Shown piece after piece: positions 1-8,709 of a stretch of DNA of 64,000 nucleotides. This DNA is from Ancylobacter dichloromethanicus. GTDB taxonomy: Bacteria; Pseudomonadota; Alphaproteobacteria; Rhizobiales; Xanthobacteraceae. The DNA lies in contig NZ_JAHBGC010000004.1 of NCBI RefSeq assembly GCF_018390645.1, positions 1-64,000 on the forward strand, in the 5' to 3' direction. How positions within the stretch are numbered: position 1 is the first letter of the stretch; every line of letters begins with the position of its first letter. The notes beneath the pieces are model-generated. The model did not search any database, was not told where the DNA came from, and saw nothing but the letters and a program-made list of their open reading frames with translations. Position numbers and translations under genes: made by a program.

Positions 1-32
1 GCCGGTGCATGGCGGGATGAGAGGAGCACGAT

Positions 33-614
33 ATGTCGATCGCCACGGATGTGGAGGCGCCGAACCGCGCCAAGCGCCTGAAGGCCGCTTCTACCGCCGC
101 GCATGAGCGCGTGGATTCAGGTGTGATGCACGCGGCCCCCTTTGCCGGGCGCGCCAATTACGAGCGCTTCCTGCGCTTCCAGTACCATCTGCACCGTCGG
201 GTCGAGACGCTCTATGCCGACGCGGCGCTCCAGGAACTGCTGCCGGATCTCGCGGAGCGCTCCCGCCTCGCGGCGCTGGAGCAGGACTTCGCCGATCTCG
301 GCCTGACGCCGCCGGACGCCGCGCCTGGGCCGACGCTGGAGCGGGCCGAGGCGCTTGGCTGGCTCTATGTGGTCGAGGGCTCCAACATGGGCGCGGCTAT
401 CCTCGCCAAGGAGGCGGTGAAGATCGGCTTTACCGCCGAACATGGCGCGCGCCATCTCGCCGGCCATCCCGAAGGTCGTGCCCTGCACTGGCGCCGGTTC
501 ACCGCCGCGCTCAACGAGGTCGAGCTGACCGACGAGGAAGAGGCGCGCATCGAGGCGGCCGCGACCGCTGCCTTCGAGCATGTCGAGACGCTGATCGGCC
601 AGGAGATGCGCTGA
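33..614 (+). CDS. Biliverdin-producing heme oxygenase
   Basis: This 193-residue soluble protein matches the bacterial heme oxygenase fold in length and pattern. An N-terminal helix carries the probable proximal heme-ligand His24 (AAHERV), and a central helix reads GWLYVVEGSNMGA, the glycine-containing distal helix typical of the family. The enzyme would open heme to biliverdin, CO and Fe2+. The start has a good AGGAG ribosome site about 7 bases upstream. It converges on the heme importer hmuTUV, so iron release from imported heme is the likely role. A BphO-type role, supplying chromophore to a phytochrome, cannot be excluded because the upstream gene lies outside the window. Confidence 0.85.
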   Translation: MSIATDVEAPNRAKRLKAASTAAHERVDSGVMHAAPFAGRANYERFLRFQYHLHRRVETLYADAALQELLPDLAERSRLAALEQDFADLGLTPPDAAPGPTLERAEALGWLYVVEGSNMGAAILAKEAVKIGFTAEHGARHLAGHPEGRALHWRRFTAALNEVELTDEEEARIEAAATAAFEHVETLIGQEMR

Positions 615-620
615 GCGCCG

Positions 621-700
621 CAAGCCAAGTCGCTGCCCAGCAAGGCAAGTCCCTGCCCAGCAAGGCAAGTCCCTGCCCAGCAAGCCAAGTCCCCGCCCAG
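621..700. repeat. Four-copy 20-bp tandem repeat between convergent genes
   Basis: Four exactly adjacent 20-bp units (621-640, 641-660, 661-680, 681-700) share the pattern CAAGsCAAGTCsCyGCCCAG. Units 2 and 3 are identical, and units 1 and 4 each differ from them by two substitutions. The array fills the gap between the convergent heme oxygenase and hmuV genes. There are no spacers, so it is not a CRISPR array. It is probably a length-variable intergenic tandem repeat with no coding role. Confidence 0.95.
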
Positions 701-746
701 GTCGCCACGGCCGGGGCGGGGCGTTGTCCTTTTATCCCGGCCTCCT

Positions 747-1508
747 TCAGCGTGAGGCCGCCTGCGGCAAAAGGAACGGTGTCGCCGGCGCCCAGCCGAT
801 CCGCGCCGACACGCCGTAGAGCTCGGCGATGCGCGCGTCGGTCAGCACCTCGCCCGGCGTGCCGCGGGCGGCGACGCGGCCCTGCTTCAGCGCCACGATC
901 TCGTCGGCCACCATGGCGGCGAGGTTGAGGTCGTGCAGCACGGCAAGCACGCCGACGCCTTCCCCCGCCAGTTCCCGCACCAGGGCCAGCACCAGCAATT
1001 GCTGGGCGAGATCGAGGCTGGCGGTCGGCTCGTCGAGCAGCAGGTAGCCGGGGCCCTCGCCGCCCTCCAGCTGCACCAGCGCGCGGGCAAGCTGCACGCG
1101 CTGCTTCTCGCCGCCCGAGAGATGCTCGTAGTTCTCGCCCGCCAGCCCGGCGAGCTCGACCCGGGCCAGCGCCCGGCGAATGGGCGCGGCGGTGTCGCGC
1201 CCCGGCTTGGCGCCGATGCCCGCGACTTCCTCCACCGTGAAGGCGAAGGCGACATGCACGCTCTGCGGCAGCACCGCCCGCAGCCGCGCCAGGCGCGCCG
1301 GCTTCAGCCCGGCAAGGTCGGCGCCGGCAAGCGTCACCTGCCCGCGCTGCGCCCGCCGCTCGCCCGCCAGCACCTTGAAGAGTGTCGACTTGCCAGCGCC
1401 ATTGGGCCCGATGAGCACGGTGACGCGGCCCGGCAACACCTCGACGGACGCGCCGTCGAGCAGAGCGCGGCCGCCGGCGGAAAAGCCGATGTCGTGTGCG
1501 CAATACAT
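747..1508 (-). CDS. hmuV: Heme ABC transporter ATP-binding protein HmuV
   Basis: This is the ATPase subunit of the heme importer. The 253 residues show Walker A GPNGAGKST (34-42), the signature LSGGEKQR, Walker B YLLLDEPTASLD and the switch His in AVLHDLN. An ATG start sits 4 bases after the hmuU stop codon with a GGGGTGA ribosome site inside that gap. It is the last gene of the leftward hmuT-hmuU-hmuV operon. Vitamin B12 (BtuD) and siderophore (FhuC) ATPases are close relatives. The heme assignment rests on the HmuT/HmuU partners and the nearby heme oxygenase. Confidence 0.88.
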   Translation of the reverse strand: MYCAHDIGFSAGGRALLDGASVEVLPGRVTVLIGPNGAGKSTLFKVLAGERRAQRGQVTLAGADLAGLKPARLARLRAVLPQSVHVAFAFTVEEVAGIGAKPGRDTAAPIRRALARVELAGLAGENYEHLSGGEKQRVQLARALVQLEGGEGPGYLLLDEPTASLDLAQQLLVLALVRELAGEGVGVLAVLHDLNLAAMVADEIVALKQGRVAARGTPGEVLTDARIAELYGVSARIGWAPATPFLLPQAASR

Positions 1509-1512
1509 CGGC

Positions 1513-2601
1513 TCACCCCATCAGTGCCGCGCGCCGGCGCAGCAGCAGCCACAGGAAGAACGGCGCGCCGAAGCCTGCGGTGACGACGCCCAGCGGCAGT
1601 TCGGCCGGGCTGACGATGGTGCGCGCCACTACATCGGCGCCGAGCAACAGCGCGCCGCCGAGCAGCGCGGCGCAGGGCAGCAGCAGCCGGTGGCCGGGCC
1701 CGATCATCAGCCGGATAAGGTGCGGCACGACCAGCCCGACGAAGCCGATCACCCCGGCCACCGCCACCGAAGCGCCGGCACCGGCGGCGATGCCGAGAAT
1801 GGCCAGCCATTTCGCCCGCTGCACGTCGATGCCGACATGGAACGCCTCCGCCTCGCCGAGCGCCAGCGCGTCGAGCGCGCGGGCGAGCCGGGTGCAGATC
1901 AGCCCCAGCAGCACCATGAAGGGCAGCGCCGCCGCCACCTTCTGCCAGGTGGCGCCGCCGAGCGAGCCGAACGACCAGAAGGTGAAATCGCGCAACTGCT
2001 GGTCGGAGGCGACGAAGACGGTCAGCCCGGTGCCGGCGGCGGCCAGCGCGGCGATGGCGATGCCGGCGAACAGCATGGTGACGACCGAGGTCCGCCCCTC
2101 ATGGGTGGAGATGGCGTAGAGCGCCACCGTGGCGATGAGCGCGCCGCAAAACGCCATGACCGGCAGGCCGACATCCATCAGGGCCGGTGGCACATAGAAG
2201 GCGAGGTGGCTGCCGGCGACGATCCACACCGCCGCTGCCAGCGCCGCGCCGTTGGAGATGCCGACCAGGCCTGGATCGGCCAGCGGGTTGCGGAAGATGC
2301 CCTGCGTCACCGCCCCGGCCAGCGCGATGCCGCCGCCGACCAGCAGGCCGAGCAGGGTGCGCGGCAGGCGCACGTCGAGCACGATCACCGCCTCGCGCAG
2401 CGCCGCGCCCGTCGCCCGCTCACCGCGCAGCGCCGCGCCTATGATGTCCAGGATCCGGCCGGGGGCGATGGTTACCGGCCCGATGGCCAGCGAGGCCAGA
2501 AAGGCGAGAACAACCAGCGCGGCGCACAGGCCGAGGGCGAGAGGCGCGCGGCGCGGCCGGCGGCCGTAATGTCCCGTCGCGGCGGGCGCGGCCACGCTCA
2601 T
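1513..2601 (-). CDS. hmuU: Heme ABC transporter permease HmuU
   Basis: This 362-residue inner-membrane permease belongs to the FecCD/BtuC family. About ten hydrophobic segments follow a short basic N-terminus, with the family motifs GGGIALAGAVTQGIFRNPLADPG (split around 92-115) and GFVGLVVPHLIR (EAA-like coupling loop). It forms the channel that moves heme from HmuT into the cytoplasm using HmuV. Its ATG overlaps the hmuT stop by 4 bases (ATGA), indicating translational coupling. Confidence 0.88.
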   Translation of the reverse strand: MSVAAPAATGHYGRRPRRAPLALGLCAALVVLAFLASLAIGPVTIAPGRILDIIGAALRGERATGAALREAVIVLDVRLPRTLLGLLVGGGIALAGAVTQGIFRNPLADPGLVGISNGAALAAAVWIVAGSHLAFYVPPALMDVGLPVMAFCGALIATVALYAISTHEGRTSVVTMLFAGIAIAALAAAGTGLTVFVASDQQLRDFTFWSFGSLGGATWQKVAAALPFMVLLGLICTRLARALDALALGEAEAFHVGIDVQRAKWLAILGIAAGAGASVAVAGVIGFVGLVVPHLIRLMIGPGHRLLLPCAALLGGALLLGADVVARTIVSPAELPLGVVTAGFGAPFFLWLLLRRRAALMG

Positions 2602-3566
2602 GGCCGGGCGGCAGCGGGCGGCTCGACGCCGGGCTGGTCCGTGGTCCAGGCATGCTCCGGCATCGCCGGCAGGTCGAGTTCGGGATAGATCAGCGCGGCG
2701 AGATCGCGGGCCGCCTGCGGCGTGCGTGGCCCGAAGTTCAGGAGATAGCCGCCATCCATGCGGAAGAACCGGTCCTCGGCCATCGCCTGGCTGCCGGCAA
2801 AGGCGGGCATGGCCTTGATCGCCGCGTCGGAAACGCCGTGGTTCTGGTCCTTCATCAGCACGATGGCATAGGGGTCGGCGGCCAGCACCGCCTCGCCCAC
2901 CGCCGGCTTGTAGCCGGAGAGCGCCGCCATGGCGTTGCTGACGCCGGCGAGTTCGAACATGGCCTGCGCGCTGGTGCCGGCACCGCCGACCACCGGCGCG
3001 GCGCCGGAGGCGGACAGCACGAACACGATGCTGCGCGGCGCGGCGATCCGCGCCCGCACCTGCGCCAGCGCCTTGAAATCGTCGGCCACCGCCGTCGCCA
3101 GTTCCTCGCCGCGCTGTGGCACTCCGGCAAGCGTGGCGATACGCCTTATATTGGCGATGATGGCGGCCTCGTCCCGTGCCTCCGGCAGGGTTTCGAACGG
3201 AATGGCGGCGCTTTTGAGCACCTTGACCGCGTCCGGCGGCCCGGCGCCGTCGAGCGCGATGATGAGATCCGGCCCCACCGAGAGCACGCCCTCGGGCGAG
3301 AGGGCGCGGATGTAGCCGACATTGGGCTTCTCGGCCAAGGCGCGGGGCGGATAGGTGCTCGACGTGTCGACCGCGACCACCTGGTCCTCCAGCCCGAGGG
3401 CATAGAGCGTCTCGGTCACGGCACCGCCGATTGCCAGGATGCGCTGGGGCGCCTGCTCGGCCGTCGCGGCGGGCATGCCGGCCGCAAGGCCCGCCACCGC
3501 CATCAGCCCGGCCGCCAGAACCCGTATCCGCGAGAATTTCCGCACCATCGACCTCATCGCCTTCAT
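2598..3566 (-). CDS. hmuT: Heme ABC transporter periplasmic binding protein HmuT
   Basis: This periplasmic heme-binding component belongs to the class III (TroA/BtuF-like) binding proteins. A basic N-terminus, hydrophobic signal segment and AATAE cleavage region precede the mature start QRILAIGGAVTETLYALG, the standard opening of HmuT/BtuF proteins. The ATG at 3566 is chosen, giving 322 residues. ATGs at 3557 and 3548 and a TTG at 3581 are in frame, and 3548 has a GAGGT close upstream, so the start is uncertain. First gene of hmuTUV. No outer-membrane heme receptor gene lies beside it in this window. Confidence 0.85.
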   Translation of the reverse strand: MKAMRSMVRKFSRIRVLAAGLMAVAGLAAGMPAATAEQAPQRILAIGGAVTETLYALGLEDQVVAVDTSSTYPPRALAEKPNVGYIRALSPEGVLSVGPDLIIALDGAGPPDAVKVLKSAAIPFETLPEARDEAAIIANIRRIATLAGVPQRGEELATAVADDFKALAQVRARIAAPRSIVFVLSASGAAPVVGGAGTSAQAMFELAGVSNAMAALSGYKPAVGEAVLAADPYAIVLMKDQNHGVSDAAIKAMPAFAGSQAMAEDRFFRMDGGYLLNFGPRTPQAARDLAALIYPELDLPAMPEHAWTTDQPGVEPPAAARP

Positions 3567-3581
3567 TCGTCGCGGCGACAA

Positions 3582-3680
3582 TAGGCAGGGAGCAGGGCCA
3601 ATTCCACAGCGGGATTGATCAAATGCGAGGGAAATTGCAGATTATAAATGTAATAAATTCAACTGCATAGGTGCCGAACT
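3582..3680 (-). promoter_or_regulatory. Candidate iron-responsive promoter region of hmuTUV
   Basis: This is a markedly AT-rich patch in otherwise GC-rich DNA, directly upstream of hmuT. It contains the palindrome TTGATCAA (3615-3622) and an AT stretch around 3637-3670 flanked by TGCAG and CTGCA. Alphaproteobacterial heme importers are normally controlled by Irr, RirA or Fur. No clean match to a known box is visible, so only promoter location is claimed. Confidence 0.3.
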
Positions 3681-3761
3681 GTTTCAGCCGATGCCCTTCA
3701 GGGCGACGCGAAGGGCGCCGGTCGGCGGCGGACGCGGCGCTCTCGGGGGCGGCCCCGCCTC

Positions 3762-4610
3762 CTAGGCGCGTAGCGCGATGCGGTAGGGGTGCGCGGGATA
3801 GACGCCGAGAATGCGCACCTCCTTGGAGAAGAAGGAGAGTTCCTCCAGCGCCAGCTTGAGGGCAGGATCGTCCGGGTGGCCGTCGACATCGGCGTAGAAC
3901 TGGGTGGCGAAGAATTCGCCGTCGAGCTGGTAGGATTCCAGCTTGGTCATGTTGACGCCATTGGTGGCGAAACCGCCCATCGCCTTGTACAGCGCGGCGG
4001 GCACGTTGCGCACCCGGAACACGAAGGTGGTGACGGTCGGGCCGTTATTGGCCGGCGCCCATTCCCCATCCTTGGCCAGGATGACAAAGCGGGTGGTGTT
4101 GTGGGCCTCGTCCTCGATGTTCTCGGCGATGATGTCGAGGCCGTAGATCTCGGCGGCGAGGCGCGAGGCGATGGCGGCGCGGGCCTCGTCCCGTGCCTCG
4201 GCCACCAGCCGGGCCGAGCCGGCGGTGTCGGCGCCGACCACCGCCTTCAGCCCCAGCTTGCGGATGATGTTGCGGCACTGGCCCAGCGCCATGACATGGC
4301 TCTCCACCGTCTTCACCGTCGCCAGCGAAGCGCCCTTCGTCACCATGAGCTGGTGCGAGAGCGGCAGGAAGAACTCGCCGACGATGGTGAGGCCGGAAGT
4401 CGGCATGAGATGATGGATGTCCGCCACCCGGCCGGCGACCGAGTTCTCGATCGGGATCATGCCGAGATCGGCCTCGCCGTTCTGCAAGGCGGCGAAGGCG
4501 TCCTCGAAGGTGGCGCAGGGCACCGCCTCGTGGTCGGGATAGACGTCGCGGCAGGCGATGTGCGAGTTCGCGCCCGGCTCGCCCTGGAAGACGATGGTGC
4601 GGCGGGTCAT
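3762..4610 (-). CDS. pheA: Prephenate dehydratase
   Basis: This monofunctional prephenate dehydratase (282 residues) converts prephenate to phenylpyruvate in phenylalanine synthesis. The catalytic domain covers about 5-180 and contains the diagnostic NTTRF motif (TTRF at 172-175). A C-terminal ACT domain (about 192-275) carries ESYQ (225-228) where the phenylalanine-binding ESRP motif usually stands, so feedback inhibition is likely but may be altered. No chorismate mutase domain is present. Its ATG overlaps the kdsB stop by 4 bases, a pairing common in Rhizobiales. Confidence 0.95.
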   Translation of the reverse strand: MTRRTIVFQGEPGANSHIACRDVYPDHEAVPCATFEDAFAALQNGEADLGMIPIENSVAGRVADIHHLMPTSGLTIVGEFFLPLSHQLMVTKGASLATVKTVESHVMALGQCRNIIRKLGLKAVVGADTAGSARLVAEARDEARAAIASRLAAEIYGLDIIAENIEDEAHNTTRFVILAKDGEWAPANNGPTVTTFVFRVRNVPAALYKAMGGFATNGVNMTKLESYQLDGEFFATQFYADVDGHPDDPALKLALEELSFFSKEVRILGVYPAHPYRIALRA

Positions 4611-5407
4611 GAGAGCGTCCCCGATTCGTGCGCGGCGGCTGGCATCTGCGTGGCTTCCTCGTCTGCGTTTTGTTCGGCGAGCATGATGCGCGCCCTCTCC
4701 AGGTCCTCCGGCGTGTCGACGCCGAGCGGGACGGTGTCGACGAGGGCGACGTCGATGCGCATGCCCGCCTCCAGCGCGCGCAACTGCTCCAGCTTCTCGC
4801 GTTGCTCCAGCGGCGAGGGCGGCAGGGCGACGAAGCGCTCCAGCGCCGCGCGGCGATAGGCATAGAGGCCGATATGATGGAACAGCGGGCCCTCGCCATA
4901 AGGTGCGGTGGCGCGGGTGAAATAGAGCGCGCGCAGGCGCTGCGGGGAGAGCGGGCTGCCGACCGCCTTCACCACATGGGGGCTGGTGCGCTCGGCCGGG
5001 TTGGTGATCTCGGCCGCCAGCGTGCCGATGTCGACCGCCGTGTCGTCGAGCAGATCGAGGGCGGCGCGGATCAGCGCTGGGTCGAGGGTCGGCAGGTCGC
5101 CCTGCACGTTGACGACGCGGGTCGCCCGGCGCTCCGGGTCGATATGGCCGAGCGCCTCGAAGATTCGGTCGGAGCCGGACGCGTGGTCGGAACGGGTCAT
5201 CACCACGCCGAATCCGGCCGCCGCCACCGCCGCGCGCACGCCGTCATCGTCGGTGGCCACCACCACCCGGCCGATGCCTGCCGCGGCGGAACGCCGCGCC
5301 ACCTCGACGATCATCGGACGGCCGCCGAGGTCGGCGAGCGGCTTTCCCGGCAGCCGGGTCGAGGCCATGCGGGCTGGAATAAGAATAAGTGTGTCCTGGG
5401 AGGACAT
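4607..5407 (-). CDS. kdsB: 3-deoxy-manno-octulosonate cytidylyltransferase
   Basis: KdsB activates Kdo with CTP to CMP-Kdo for lipopolysaccharide core assembly. The 266-residue protein opens with the nucleotide-binding motif [15 protein letters not shown] and continues with ATDDD and NVQGDLP, all typical of KdsB. The ATG at 5407 has AAGG seven bases upstream. It is translationally coupled to pheA and divergent from the cytochrome c gene, with about 217 bases of shared upstream DNA. Confidence 0.94.
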   Translation of the reverse strand: MSSQDTLILIPARMASTRLPGKPLADLGGRPMIVEVARRSAAAGIGRVVVATDDDGVRAAVAAAGFGVVMTRSDHASGSDRIFEALGHIDPERRATRVVNVQGDLPTLDPALIRAALDLLDDTAVDIGTLAAEITNPAERTSPHVVKAVGSPLSPQRLRALYFTRATAPYGEGPLFHHIGLYAYRRAALERFVALPPSPLEQREKLEQLRALEAGMRIDVALVDTVPLGVDTPEDLERARIMLAEQNADEEATQMPAAAHESGTLS

Positions 5408-5624
5408 TTCGGTGCCTTGTCATCGTCCTATGCGGCGCCGGGCGCCCCTCTCAGGGTGGCGAAACGTAGCACCGCGCGGTGCTTATACGGGTTGCACGCC
5501 AACCGTCAAAATGATTAGTTCCCGCCGCCATTGGCGGTCATATGCGAGCGCTGATACATTGCGCGCGGGGTATCGGCAGGCCAGCCGGATGGTCGTCGTG
5601 CCGGGTGAGGGAGCGAATATTTCG

Positions 5625-6482
5625 ATGGACAGCTTCGAGCTGAACAAGGTTGCTGGTGCGGTCCTGGGCGTGCTGACGTTGACGCTCGGTCTGAACGTGT
5701 TCGCCGATATCCTGTTCTCCAGCCATGCGCCGGAGAAGCCGGGTTTCGAGATCGCCGTCCAGGAGGGTTCGGCCGGCGAAGCCCAGGCGGCGGCTCCCGC
5801 CGATGTGCCGATCGCTCAATTGCTGGCGGCCGCCAGCCCCGAGAAGGGCGCGGCCCAGGCCAAGAAGTGCGCCGCCTGCCATAATTTCGTGGAAGGCGCC
5901 GGCGCCAAGGTCGGGCCGGATCTTTACGCCGTCGTCGGTCGCCCGATCGCCAGCGTCGAGGGCTTCGCCTATTCGGCGGCGCTGAAGGAACATGGCGGCG
6001 ACTGGACCTTCGAGAACCTCAACGAGTTCATCAAGAACCCGAAGGCGGACATTCCCGGCACGGCGATGGGCTTTGCCGGCATCGCCAAGGAAACCGACCG
6101 CGCCGACCTGATCGCCTATCTGAACACGCTGTCGCACAATCCCCTGCCGCTGCCCCAGCCGGACGAGGCGGCGACGCCGGCTTCGGCCGAGCCCGCGCCG
6201 GTGGCTCCCGCTTCGGGCGAGCCGGGTGGCAACACGCCGCCGGCTGCCGGCTCCGCCGCGCCGGACTCCGCCACCCCGGCCCCCGAGGCTCCTGCCCCCG
6301 AGGCTCCCGCCGCTGCCGAGCCGGCGGCGCCGGCCCCCGCAGATACGGCCCCGGCCGCGCCCGCCCCGGCGGAGCCTGCGCCTGAGGCTCCCGCCGCTGC
6401 CGAACCGGCCGCGCCTGAGGCTCCCGCCACGCCCGCTCCGGCGGAACCGGCTCCGGCCGAGCCCGCGCCCGCCACGCCCTGA
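5625..6482 (+). CDS. Membrane-anchored cytochrome c (CycM-like) with Pro/Ala-rich tail
   Basis: This class I c-type cytochrome has an uncleaved N-terminal signal anchor (about 9-31). The periplasmic heme domain follows, with CAACH at 82-86 and the axial Met148 in TAMGF, resembling CycM/cytochrome c552 that donates electrons to terminal oxidases. The ATG at 5625 (285 residues) is preferred because it begins the conserved MDSFELNKVAGAVLG anchor. Residues about 172-285 form a low-complexity Pro/Ala/Glu tail not needed for heme binding. A strong terminator follows. Its placement opposite kdsB-pheA is common in Rhizobiales. Confidence 0.9.
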   Translation: MDSFELNKVAGAVLGVLTLTLGLNVFADILFSSHAPEKPGFEIAVQEGSAGEAQAAAPADVPIAQLLAAASPEKGAAQAKKCAACHNFVEGAGAKVGPDLYAVVGRPIASVEGFAYSAALKEHGGDWTFENLNEFIKNPKADIPGTAMGFAGIAKETDRADLIAYLNTLSHNPLPLPQPDEAATPASAEPAPVAPASGEPGGNTPPAAGSAAPDSATPAPEAPAPEAPAAAEPAAPAPADTAPAAPAPAEPAPEAPAAAEPAAPEAPATPAPAEPAPAEPAPATP

Positions 6483-6522
6483 GGTGCGCGCCCTGCGGGG
6501 CGCCACTTTCACGATCACGTCA

Positions 6523-6559
6523 GGCCGGCGGCGCTTTGCGTCGCCGGCCTTATTCTTTT
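6523..6559 (+). terminator. Rho-independent terminator after the cytochrome c gene
   Basis: The arms GGCCGGCG (6523-6530) and CGCCGGCC (6542-6549) form a perfect 8-bp stem, followed at once by a T-rich run TTATTCTTTT (6550-6559). It lies about 40 bases after the cytochrome c stop codon on the same strand. Confidence 0.75.
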
Positions 6560-6658
6560 CCGGACTGCCCCTTCTATTCGCCGCCAATGTTCATAATCGT
6601 CATGAGGGGCCGCGCATGTGGCCGCTCCGCCAGACGACGTGCCAGAGGGATGATGCGC

Positions 6659-8614
6659 ATGATCCGCTTCCGCCGCTCCGTCCGCCCCGCCGCTCCCGGC
6701 TGGCGCCCGCCGGCTCTGAGCGACGCGATGGCCCGGTCCCTGGTCGCCGCCGCGCTCGGCTTGGGTCTGCTGGGCCTAGGGCTGCTCGGCCCGGCGATGG
6801 CGCAGGAGGCGCCCCCCACCGCCGTTGCGGCGGCGCCGGCGGGTGCGGGCGAATGGCGGCACGGGCTCTCGCTGATGGGCGAGCCGAAGTACTCCGCCGA
6901 CTTCAAGCGCTTCGACTATGTGAACCCGGACGCGCCGAAGGCCGGCCTGCTGCGGCTCGCGGTTGATGGCACCTTCGATTCGCTGAACGACATCATCCCG
7001 CGCGGCACGCCGGCGGCCGGACTCCAGCTCATCTATGACACGCTGATGAGCCCGGCCTATGACGAGGTGGCGACGGAATACGGGCTGATCGCCGAGAGCG
7101 TGCGCTACCCCGCCGATTTCTCTTCCGTCACCTACCGGCTGCGGCCGGAGGCGAAGTGGCACGACGGCCAGCCGATCACCGCCGACGATGTTGTGTGGTC
7201 GTTCGAGCAGTTGACCAAGAACAGCCCCCGTCAGGCCTATTACTATAGCCACGTCGCCAGGGCGGAGAAGACCGGCGAGCGCGAGGTGACCTTCACCTTC
7301 GACCAGGCCGGCAACCGCGAACTGCCGCAGATCGTCGGGCAGATCCGCATCATGCCCAAGCACTGGTGGACGGCCAACGGGCCTGACGGCAAGCCGCGCG
7401 ACATCAGCCAGGGCACGCTGGAAGCGCCGCTCGGTTCCGGTCCCTACAAGGTCAAGCAGGTCCAGCCCGGCCGCTCCATCTCGTTCGAGCGGGTGCCGGA
7501 CTATTGGGGCAAGGACCTGCCGGTGAACATCGGCACCAACAATTTCGACGAGCAGCGTTACGAGTATTTCCGCGACTCGACGGTGGAACTGGAGGCGTTC
7601 AAGGGCGACCAGTACGACTTTCGCGTCGAGTCCTCGGCCAAGGACTGGGCCACCGCCTATAATTTCCCGGCGGTGAAGGAAGGCAAGGTCATCCTCGAGG
7701 AGTTTCCCGACCGCGCCTCGGGTGCGATGCAGGCGTTTATTCCCAATCTGCGGCGCGAGAAGTTCCAGGACCAGCGGGTGCGCCGGGCGCTCAACTACGC
7801 GCTGGACTTCGAGGGCATGAACCGTACGCTGTTCTTCGGCCAGTACAAGCGGACCTCCAGCTTCTTCCAGAACACGGAACTCGCCTCATCCGGTCTGCCG
7901 CAGGGGCAGGAACTGGCGATTCTGGAAAGCGTGAAGGGCGAGGTGCCGGCAAGCGTGTTCACCAAGCCCTTTGAGAACCCGCCATCGGGCAGCGAGGGCG
8001 TTCGCCGCTCCAACCTGCGCGAGGCGGCCAAGCTGCTGCGCGAGGCGGGCTACGAGGTGAAGGGCGGCAAGCTGGTGGATGCCAAGGGCGAGCCCTTCAC
8101 CATCGAGATACTGCTGGCCAATCCTGCCTTCGAGCGTGTGGCGCTGTTCTACAAGCCTTCGCTCGAACGTCTCGGCATCACCGTGAGTGTCCGGCAGGTC
8201 GATACGTCCCAGTATATCAACCGGCTGCGCGCCCGCGACTACGACATGATCATCTCCGGCTGGGGCCAGTCGCTCTCGCCCGGCAATGAGCAGCGCGATT
8301 TCTGGGGCTCCAGTGCCGCTGACCGTGAGGGCTCGAACAATTATGCCGGCATCAAGGATCCCGGCGTCGACGCGCTGATCGAGAAGGTGATCTACGCCAA
8401 GGACCGCGCCGAGCTGGTCGCCGCCACCCATGCGCTCGACCGGGTGCTGCTGGCGCATGACTATGTGGTGCCGGCGTGGAACTATCCCAACACCCGCACC
8501 GCGCGCTGGAACCGCTTCAGTCATCCCGAGACGCTGCCGGAATATTCCTTCGGCTTCCCCGACATCTGGTGGTGGGACGCGGAAAAGGCGGCCAGGACCG
8601 GAGCGGCACGGTGA
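6659..8614 (+). CDS. Peptide ABC transporter binding protein, YejA-like (first copy)
   Basis: This family 5 extracellular solute-binding protein (about 651 residues) is the periplasmic receptor of the Yej peptide/microcin C importer encoded downstream. A Sec-type signal ends near GPAMAQE. The mature part starts with HGLSLMGEPKYSADFKRFDY, the YejA opening, and contains WHDGQPITADDVVWSFE, the family 5 signature. The ATG at 6659 has AGAGGGA at good spacing. ATGs at 6650 and 6653 are close alternatives. A second homologous receptor follows after 95 bases. Confidence 0.88.
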   Translation: MIRFRRSVRPAAPGWRPPALSDAMARSLVAAALGLGLLGLGLLGPAMAQEAPPTAVAAAPAGAGEWRHGLSLMGEPKYSADFKRFDYVNPDAPKAGLLRLAVDGTFDSLNDIIPRGTPAAGLQLIYDTLMSPAYDEVATEYGLIAESVRYPADFSSVTYRLRPEAKWHDGQPITADDVVWSFEQLTKNSPRQAYYYSHVARAEKTGEREVTFTFDQAGNRELPQIVGQIRIMPKHWWTANGPDGKPRDISQGTLEAPLGSGPYKVKQVQPGRSISFERVPDYWGKDLPVNIGTNNFDEQRYEYFRDSTVELEAFKGDQYDFRVESSAKDWATAYNFPAVKEGKVILEEFPDRASGAMQAFIPNLRREKFQDQRVRRALNYALDFEGMNRTLFFGQYKRTSSFFQNTELASSGLPQGQELAILESVKGEVPASVFTKPFENPPSGSEGVRRSNLREAAKLLREAGYEVKGGKLVDAKGEPFTIEILLANPAFERVALFYKPSLERLGITVSVRQVDTSQYINRLRARDYDMIISGWGQSLSPGNEQRDFWGSSAADREGSNNYAGIKDPGVDALIEKVIYAKDRAELVAATHALDRVLLAHDYVVPAWNYPNTRTARWNRFSHPETLPEYSFGFPDIWWWDAEKAARTGAAR

Positions 8615-8709
8615 GCGGCGCGGGGACGGGGCCCTGCGTGCTTCGAGGCCCGGGCGGCGCCCGGGCACATCAGCATGACGGAGGCCGGAAGCATGAGGGG
8701 GGCCCGGGC

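Noticed and set aside
621-700. CRISPR array
   Set aside because: The 20-bp units are directly adjacent with no spacers, so it is a simple tandem repeat.
1180-2688. A 502-codon open frame on the plus strand
   Set aside because: It is antisense to hmuV and hmuU, shows no domain, and is rich in Arg/Gln/His repeats typical of shadow frames.
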